Positions 58,906-64,000 of a DNA stretch of 64,000 bases are shown one piece after another (positions within the stretch are counted from its first letter, which is position 1; the number at the start of each line of letters is the position of its first letter). The DNA comes from Yersinia frederiksenii ATCC 33641. GTDB lineage: Bacteria; Pseudomonadota; Gammaproteobacteria; Enterobacterales; Enterobacteriaceae. The translations under genes and the position numbers were made by a program. The notes beneath the pieces are model-generated. The model made no database searches. It worked only from the letters and a program-made list of their open reading frames with translations, and was not told the origin of the DNA. The stretch lies in the NCBI RefSeq assembly GCF_000754805.1, contig NZ_KN150731.1, positions 824,492 to 888,491 on the forward strand, given 5' to 3'.

Positions 58906-59912
58906 AGATCGCCACGGCTTCGCGCCACAAACACTGGTTAATAAATTTATGGCCACTGTTGCTGTTTTTAGTGCTTCTGGCTGGTGCTGCCCATGTTGCC
59001 TGGCTCTATTGGCCGGAACTGCTGTTCAAGACGGTGGTCTGGCAAAAAAATATGCATCTGCAGATGGCCCAGCTACTGCAACAGGTTAAAGCTAATCCAC
59101 ATCAGACCGGTTTTGCGCTGATGATGTTCAGCCTGATTTATGGGGTGCTACATGCAGTGGGGCCGGGGCATGGTAAAGTCGTGATTGTGACCTATTTAGC
59201 CACTCACCCGGCACAGTTAAAAAGCAGTTTGAAGCTGACTTTTGCCGCCTCAATACTGCAAGGTGCGGTAGCAATTTTGCTGGTGACTGTGTTGCTGGGT
59301 ATGTTGCAACTTTCTTCCCGCTATTTGCACCAAAGCAGTTTCTGGTTGGAAAAGGGCAGTTTCCTATTGGTTATTGCCCTTGGGGTCCTGCTGTGTTATA
59401 GGGCAATAAAGCGACTTTATCAGCAGATAAAAATGCTTAAGCCGCAAAAAATTACCATCCAACGTATACAACCACTGAGTGCGGATCACGTTCATAGCGA
59501 TAACTGTGGTTGTGGGCACCGTCATATGCCGAGCACTCAAGAGCTACAAGCGGGGGATGATTGGCGTACTCGGCTGGCGATTGTTCTGGCCATGGGAATG
59601 CGGCCTTGTTCAGGGGCCATCATGGTGCTGCTGTTTGCTAAAGTGATTGGTGTCTACGGGTGGGGGATTTTGTCTGCCATCGCCATGGCGATAGGAACAT
59701 CATTGACTATCTCGTTACTGGCATTGTTTGTCCACTATGCGCGGCGGTTAGCGGTGCGTTTAAGCCACAAACGCGCGCCAGCGGCTTGGGGAGCCATCGC
59801 TTGGGGAACATTGGCATTAACTGGCGGTCTGATTTTGCTGTTTGCCGGGGTTTTGCTTTATCTTTCCAGCCAGCCAGGTTTCATTGGTGGCATTCGGCCC
59901 TTTGGTCGCTAA
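58896..59912 (+). CDS. ZevB-like NicO-family metal permease
   Basis: This 338-residue inner-membrane protein is a NicO/RcnA-superfamily transporter with about seven hydrophobic segments. The family landmarks are the early HAVGPGHGKVVIVTYLATH and the later GMRPCSGAIMVLLFA. A His/Cys-rich cytoplasmic loop (HVHSDNCGCGHRHM, residues about 195-210) probably binds or senses metal. It is coupled to the upstream DUF1007 gene by a 10 bp overlap, the ZevAB arrangement, so uptake of zinc (or nickel) is more likely than RcnA-type efflux. Confidence 0.87.
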   Translation: MSVEIATASRHKHWLINLWPLLLFLVLLAGAAHVAWLYWPELLFKTVVWQKNMHLQMAQLLQQVKANPHQTGFALMMFSLIYGVLHAVGPGHGKVVIVTYLATHPAQLKSSLKLTFAASILQGAVAILLVTVLLGMLQLSSRYLHQSSFWLEKGSFLLVIALGVLLCYRAIKRLYQQIKMLKPQKITIQRIQPLSADHVHSDNCGCGHRHMPSTQELQAGDDWRTRLAIVLAMGMRPCSGAIMVLLFAKVIGVYGWGILSAIAMAIGTSLTISLLALFVHYARRLAVRLSHKRAPAAWGAIAWGTLALTGGLILLFAGVLLYLSSQPGFIGGIRPFGR

Positions 59913-59921
59913 ATATTCCCA

Positions 59922-59958
59922 CAAAAAAAGCCAGTCGGTTAACCCAGACTGGCTTTTG
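59922..59958. terminator. Bidirectional terminator, zevB / suhB
   Basis: AAAAGCCAGTC pairs with GACTGGCTTTT across GGTTAACCCA, with A and T tracts on both sides. Confidence 0.9.
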
Positions 59959-59983
59959 ATTTAAAACGGTTATTCGCGAGGAA

Positions 59984-60787
59984 TTAACGTTTCAATGCAT
60001 CACTGATTTCATCGCTCATTGCTTGAACGATAGATTTCACGATACGTGGGTTACCCGCAACAACATTCCCAGAGCTGAAATGGTTATGACCGCCCGCAAA
60101 GTCGGTCACGATACCGCCAGACTCACGCACTAACAGTTCGCCACCAGCAAAATCCCAAGGCTTCAAACCAATCTCAAAGAAACCATCTACACGGCCTGCG
60201 GCAACATAAGCCAGATCCAGCGCCGCAGAACCGGTGCGGCGGAAGTCTGCACACTGTTCAAACAGTTTACCTACGACACGGATATAGGCCGGTGCGTGTT
60301 GTTTAACTTTGAATGGGAAACCGGTCGCCAGAATAGTACCGTCTAAATCTTTCGCGTTGGTACCGCGCAGACGATAGCCGTTTAACTGAGCGCCCTGACC
60401 ACGGGTAGCAGTAAACAGTTCGTTACGCATTGGGTCATAAACCACAGCAACTTCAGTACGGCCTTTGATGCGTACTGCAATAGAAACTGCGAAATGAGGG
60501 AGACGCTTGATGAAGTTGGTGGTGCCATCCAGTGGATCAATAACCCATTGTACATCATCGTCTTCGCCAACTAACTCACCGCACTCTTCACCAATAATGG
60601 TGTGTTTTGGATAAGATTTACGGATAACGTCAACAATCAGACTTTCTGATTCACGGTCAACGTTGGTAACAAAGTCATTACTGCCTTTCTGGCTCGCTTC
60701 GACAGCGTCCGGGGTTTCATAATTTTTGGCAATCAGGTTACCGGCCTTACGCGCAGCGCGTATGGCGATAGTCAGCATCGGATGCAT
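59984..60787 (-). CDS. suhB: SuhB, inositol-1-monophosphatase / Nus factor
   Basis: SuhB has inositol monophosphatase activity and in E. coli also acts as a subunit of the rRNA antitermination complex with NusA. The 267-residue protein has the metal motifs IIGEECGE, WVIDPLDGTTNF and KPWDFAGGELLVRESGG, plus GSAALDLAYVAAGRVDGFFE. The start MHPMLTIAIRAARKAG is the family one. It is divergent from trmJ, as in other enterobacteria. Confidence 0.97.
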   Translation of the reverse strand: MHPMLTIAIRAARKAGNLIAKNYETPDAVEASQKGSNDFVTNVDRESESLIVDVIRKSYPKHTIIGEECGELVGEDDDVQWVIDPLDGTTNFIKRLPHFAVSIAVRIKGRTEVAVVYDPMRNELFTATRGQGAQLNGYRLRGTNAKDLDGTILATGFPFKVKQHAPAYIRVVGKLFEQCADFRRTGSAALDLAYVAAGRVDGFFEIGLKPWDFAGGELLVRESGGIVTDFAGGHNHFSSGNVVAGNPRIVKSIVQAMSDEISDALKR

Positions 60788-60905
60788 GGGTATCTTCCAC
60801 TAGGATGTTAAAGAACGAGAAACGGCGCGTAGTATAGCAGGGGATCTGATAAATGCCTATGTCTGTGTTAAGATATGGTGATTCCCCGTTATCTTCAGAG
60901 TTTGT

Positions 60906-61676
60906 ATGTTAGACAATATTCGCATCGTTTTGGTTGAGACTTCACACACCGGCAATATGGGTTCGACAGCCAGGGCCATGAAAACAATGGGATTAACCAA
61001 TCTGTATCTGGTCAATCCTTTGGTAAAACCGGATTCACAAGCCATTGCCTTATCCGCGGGTGCCAGTGATGTGATTGGCAATGCCACCATCGTTGACACC
61101 TTGGATGAAGCCTTGGCTGGGTGCAGCTTGGTGGTTGGCACCAGCGCTCGCTCCCGTACCTTGCCATGGCCAATGCTGGAACCGCGTGAATGCGGCGTTC
61201 GCAGCGCGCGTGAGGCAGAGCATGCCCCGGTAGCCTTAGTGTTTGGCCGTGAACGAGTTGGCCTCACTAATGATGAACTGCAAAAATGCCATTATCATGT
61301 AGCCATCCCGGCCAACCCGGAATACAGCTCACTAAATTTAGCCATGGCGGTACAAATTTTAGCCTATGAAGTGCGGGTAGCCTTCCTTGATCGCCAGCAG
61401 GCGGCACCAATAGTAGAAGAAGAGGAAGCTCCTTATCCATTAGTGGATGATCTGGAGCGTTTCTATCTGCATCTGGAACAGGTTTTATCCCATAGTGGTT
61501 TTATTCGTCAGGCACATCCGGGCCAGATTATGAGCAAACTGCGCCGTCTATTTACCCGCGCGCGCCCAGAGGCTCAAGAGCTCAATATTTTGCGTGGAAT
61601 GCTGACATCTATTGAAAAACAAGATAAATATCCGCAACGTAGTGCAGATTCCAGTGGGCATGACGATAAAAATTAA
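60906..61676 (+). CDS. trmJ: TrmJ, tRNA 2'-O-methyltransferase
   Basis: TrmJ methylates the ribose of C32/U32 in tRNA. The 256-residue SpoU/SPOUT protein has motif 1 [20 protein letters not shown], motif 2 [17 protein letters not shown] and motif 3 [19 protein letters not shown], which form the SAM-binding knot. A C-terminal helical dimer region follows. It lies upstream of iscR with a 156 bp gap containing IscR sites, the conserved order. Confidence 0.96.
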   Translation: MLDNIRIVLVETSHTGNMGSTARAMKTMGLTNLYLVNPLVKPDSQAIALSAGASDVIGNATIVDTLDEALAGCSLVVGTSARSRTLPWPMLEPRECGVRSAREAEHAPVALVFGRERVGLTNDELQKCHYHVAIPANPEYSSLNLAMAVQILAYEVRVAFLDRQQAAPIVEEEEAPYPLVDDLERFYLHLEQVLSHSGFIRQAHPGQIMSKLRRLFTRARPEAQELNILRGMLTSIEKQDKYPQRSADSSGHDDKN

Positions 61677-61740
61677 TGCTTTATATCAATTGGTTATTAT
61701 GAAATCCGTCTCATATTATCGAAAATGAGATAGATAAATA

Positions 61741-61790
61741 ATACTTGAGTAAATTACTAGGTTAAATAGTTGACTAAAATACTCAAGAAT
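61741..61790 (+). promoter_or_regulatory. Two tandem IscR type 1 sites of iscR
   Basis: Two abutting 25-bp sites (61741-61765 and 61766-61790) match the type 1 motif ATASYYGACTRWWWYAGTCRRSTAT, with 20 and 23 matches respectively. Site 2 begins ATAGTTGACTAAAAT. They lie within 95 bp of the iscR ATG and fit repression of the isc operon by [2Fe-2S]-IscR. Confidence 0.85.
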
Positions 61791-61832
61791 GTCAGAATTC
61801 TGGCTTGTTTTCACCAACAGGTAACTTTAGCT

Positions 61833-62327
61833 ATGAGACTGACTTCCAAAGGCCGTTATGCCGTGACCGCCATGCTTGATGTGGCATTACATTCCCAGGA
61901 CGGGCCAGTTCCTCTGGCAGATATTTCTGAGCGTCAGGGGATTTCATTATCCTACTTGGAACAGCTTTTTTCACGGTTACGCAAAAATGGCTTAGTGGCC
62001 AGCGTTCGTGGTCCAGGTGGCGGTTACTTGTTGGGTAAAGATGCATCAGCAATCGCGGTCGGTGCCGTAATCACTGCCGTTGACGAATCTGTTGATGCAA
62101 CCCGTTGCCAGGGTAAAGAAGGTTGTCAGGGTGGCGATCGTTGCCTCACTCATACCTTGTGGCGTGATTTGAGTGAGCGTATCAGCAGCTTCCTCAACAA
62201 CATCACATTGGCAGAACTGGTGAATAACCAAGATATTCTTGAGGTAGCGGATCGTCAAAATAACGATACGCGCCGTACGGCCAATGGCCGACCGCAAGAG
62301 ACGATTAACGTCAATCTGCGCGCATAA
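61833..62327 (+). CDS. iscR: IscR, Fe-S cluster-sensing regulator
   Basis: IscR is an Rrf2-family regulator that binds a [2Fe-2S] cluster and represses isc when clusters are plentiful; apo-IscR activates other genes. The 164-residue protein has [19 protein letters not shown], wing [10 protein letters not shown] and the cluster ligands Cys92, Cys98, Cys104 and His107 ([17 protein letters not shown]). In Yersinia IscR also controls the type III secretion regulator lcrF. ATG 61833 is the family start; an upstream in-frame codon at 61770 would fall in the operator. Confidence 0.97.
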   Translation: MRLTSKGRYAVTAMLDVALHSQDGPVPLADISERQGISLSYLEQLFSRLRKNGLVASVRGPGGGYLLGKDASAIAVGAVITAVDESVDATRCQGKEGCQGGDRCLTHTLWRDLSERISSFLNNITLAELVNNQDILEVADRQNNDTRRTANGRPQETINVNLRA

Positions 62328-62380
62328 GCAGAATCTGCGGAATTTTACGTTTTGGAAGTGATGTACGGAGCATAAGAGCA

Positions 62381-63610
62381 ATGACCGAATCAAAAGTAAA
62401 GACACCGATCTATCTGGATTATGCAGCCACGACCCCGGTAGATCCTCGTGTCGCTGAAAAAATGATGCAGTACCTGACTCTGGACGGCATTTTCGGTAAC
62501 CCGGCCTCTCGTTCTCATAAGTTCGGCTGGCAGGCAGAAGAAGCTGTTGATATTGCACGTAATGATATTGCCGCATTAGTCGGTGCAGACCCTCGCGAGA
62601 TAGTCTTCACCTCTGGTGCCACTGAGTCTGATAACCTCGCAATTAAAGGTGCAGCTAACTTCTACCAGAAGAAAGGCAAGCACATCATCACCTGTAAGAC
62701 CGAGCATAAAGCTGTGCTGGATACCTGTCGCCAATTGGAGCGTGAAGGCTTCGAAGTGACTTATCTGGCACCGCAGTCTAACGGTATTATCGACCTGAAA
62801 CAGCTGGACGCGGCAATGCGTGAAGATACCATTTTGGTTTCTATCATGCATGTGAACAATGAGATCGGTGTGGTGCAGGATATCGCTGAAATCGGCGAAA
62901 TGTGCCGTAGTCGCGGAATCATTTTCCACGTCGATGCTACTCAGAGCGTGGGTAAATTACCGATTGACCTGAGCCAATTAAAAGTCGATTTGATGTCCTT
63001 CTCTGCCCATAAAGTTTATGGCCCGATGGGCATTGGCGCGCTGTTTGTTCGTCGTAAACCACGTATTCGCATCGAAGCTCAGCAGCACGGTGGTGGTCAT
63101 GAACGTGGCATGCGTTCTGGTACCTTGCCAGTGCACCAGATCGTTGGCATGGGTGAAGCTTACCGTATTGCCAAAGAAGAGATGGAAAGTGAAGCTGCAC
63201 GCCTGCGCTCGTTGCGTCTGCGTCTGTGGAACGGTATCAAAGATATCGAAGAAGTTTACCTGAATGGCGATTTAGAGAATGGCGCACCTGGCATTCTTAA
63301 CGTCAGCTTCAACTATGTTGAAGGGGAATCGCTGATTATGGCATTGAAAGATTTGGCTGTTTCATCTGGTTCAGCCTGTACCTCCGCGAGTCTGGAACCT
63401 TCTTATGTGTTGCGTGCGTTGGGTATGAACGACGAACTGGCTCACAGTTCAATTCGTTTCTCTCTGGGGCGTTTCACCACAGAAGAAGAGATCGACTACG
63501 CCATTGCACTGGTACGTAAATCCATTGGTCGTCTGCGTGATTTGTCTCCGTTATGGGATATGTTCAAACAGGGCGTGGATATCAGCAGCATTGAATGGTC
63601 TCACCATTAA
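62381..63610 (+). CDS. iscS: Cysteine desulfurase IscS
   Basis: IscS takes sulfur from L-cysteine as an enzyme persulfide and delivers it to IscU, TusA and ThiI. The 409-residue PLP enzyme has [30 protein letters not shown], a [10 protein letters not shown] substrate loop, the PLP Lys211 in [10 protein letters not shown], and the active Cys333 in [13 protein letters not shown]. The start at 62381 ([14 protein letters not shown]) is five residues longer than in E. coli; no in-frame start codon exists at the E. coli position. It lies 53 bp after iscR and 30 bp before iscU. Confidence 0.97.
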   Translation: MTESKVKTPIYLDYAATTPVDPRVAEKMMQYLTLDGIFGNPASRSHKFGWQAEEAVDIARNDIAALVGADPREIVFTSGATESDNLAIKGAANFYQKKGKHIITCKTEHKAVLDTCRQLEREGFEVTYLAPQSNGIIDLKQLDAAMREDTILVSIMHVNNEIGVVQDIAEIGEMCRSRGIIFHVDATQSVGKLPIDLSQLKVDLMSFSAHKVYGPMGIGALFVRRKPRIRIEAQQHGGGHERGMRSGTLPVHQIVGMGEAYRIAKEEMESEAARLRSLRLRLWNGIKDIEEVYLNGDLENGAPGILNVSFNYVEGESLIMALKDLAVSSGSACTSASLEPSYVLRALGMNDELAHSSIRFSLGRFTTEEEIDYAIALVRKSIGRLRDLSPLWDMFKQGVDISSIEWSHH

Positions 63611-63640
63611 TTCCAGACTTTAAGAATCAGGAGTAATCAC

Positions 63641-64000
63641 ATGGCTTACAGCGAAAAAGTAATCGATCATTACGAAAACCCACGCAACGTTGGATCATTC
63701 GACAATGCAGACCCTAGCATCGGTAGTGGCATGGTTGGCGCACCTGCTTGTGGTGACGTTATGAAATTGCAGATCAAAGTCAACGATGCCGGTATCATTG
63801 AAGATGCTCGTTTTAAGACTTATGGCTGCGGCTCTGCCATTGCTTCCAGCTCGCTGGTAACTGAATGGATGAAAGGCAAGTCTCTCGAGCAAGCTGAAGC
63901 AATCAAGAATACCCAGATTGCGGAAGAGCTAGAGTTACCGCCAGTCAAAATTCACTGCTCAATTTTGGCTGAAGATGCCATTAAAGCAGCTATCGCCGAC
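63641..64000 (+). CDS. iscU: IscU, Fe-S scaffold protein (3' end outside window)
   Basis: IscU is the scaffold on which Fe-S clusters are assembled from IscS sulfur. The visible 120 residues start MAYSEKVIDHYENPRNVG and contain all three cluster cysteines: GAPACGDVMKLQI, KTYGCGSAIASSS and LPPVKIHCSILAEDAI. The family length is about 128, so only the last codons and the stop are cut off by the window edge. AGGAG precedes the ATG. hscB/hscA/fdx should follow outside. Confidence 0.97.
   Translation, partial: MAYSEKVIDHYENPRNVGSFDNADPSIGSGMVGAPACGDVMKLQIKVNDAGIIEDARFKTYGCGSAIASSSLVTEWMKGKSLEQAEAIKNTQIAEELELPPVKIHCSILAEDAIKAAIAD

Noticed and set aside
59660-59959. 99-residue frame overlapping the end of the NicO permease
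   Set aside because: It is a +1 shadow of the permease and runs into the terminator.

Overview
This window is enterobacterial chromosome and most likely Yersinia, close to Y. enterocolitica. The gene order purL-glmY-glrK-qseG-glrR, glnB, hmp/glyA, rpoE-rseABC, lepAB-rnc-era-recO-pdxJ-acpS and iscRSU is the conserved enterobacterial backbone. The flagellar-secreted phospholipase pair yplA/yplB, the ERIC-type repeats and the protein sequences point to Yersinia. The species call is inferred from sequence familiarity; no search was run.

Layout. 1-2850 is accessory DNA beside ssrA: the 3' part of an autotransporter gene, a C-terminal scrap of a Tn3-family transposase, and a frameshifted P4-type integrase next to the tmRNA gene, all consistent with a decayed island inserted at ssrA. 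2853-9316 is core: ssrA-smpB, ratA-rnfH, bamE, recN (SOS boxes), nadK, grpE (heat-shock promoter), ung. 9317-12000 holds grcA with an FNR-type promoter and yplAB. 12065-26727 is core: srmB, trmN6, nadB, rseD-rpoE-rseA-rseB-rseC, an unrecognised membrane gene, lepA-lepB, rnc-era-recO-pdxJ-acpS. 26728-32753 mixes core (yfhL, yfhH-type regulator, pgpC) with additions (GntP-family permease, murQ, a DUF2157 protein). 32894-39081 holds tadA, mltF and purL.

39134-41073 is the least ordinary stretch. It contains two divergent small exported proteins of unknown function, then the glmY control region with three perfect GlrR sites (TGTC-N10-GACA), an IHF site and a sigma54 promoter. After these come GlmY and an unexplained chain of strong RNA hairpins running up to glrK. 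GlrK/GlrR, encoded just downstream, should drive glmY from this region.

45032-53779 holds a glutamine-dependent NAD synthetase, glnB, a yhfZYX-php-yhfUT cluster lacking yhfW and yhfS, and hmp with an NsrR site. 54146-64000 holds glyA (PurR box), hcaT (perfect CRP site), csiE, a ZevAB-type metal-uptake pair with a Zur-like palindrome in its first codons, suhB, trmJ, and iscR-iscS-iscU (two tandem IscR sites). iscU is cut by the window end.

Several regulatory circuits can be read directly: LexA-recN, sigma32-grpE, FNR-grcA, sigmaE-rpoE, GlrR/IHF/sigma54-glmY, PurR-purL/glyA, NsrR-hmp, CRP-hcaT, Zur-zevAB and IscR-isc. No CRISPR array, rRNA or tRNA gene was seen, and no wholly new defence or metabolic system was recognised. 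The best candidates for new biology are the structured RNA region downstream of GlmY, the paired exported proteins beside it, and the Zur-like operator inside the zevA coding start.
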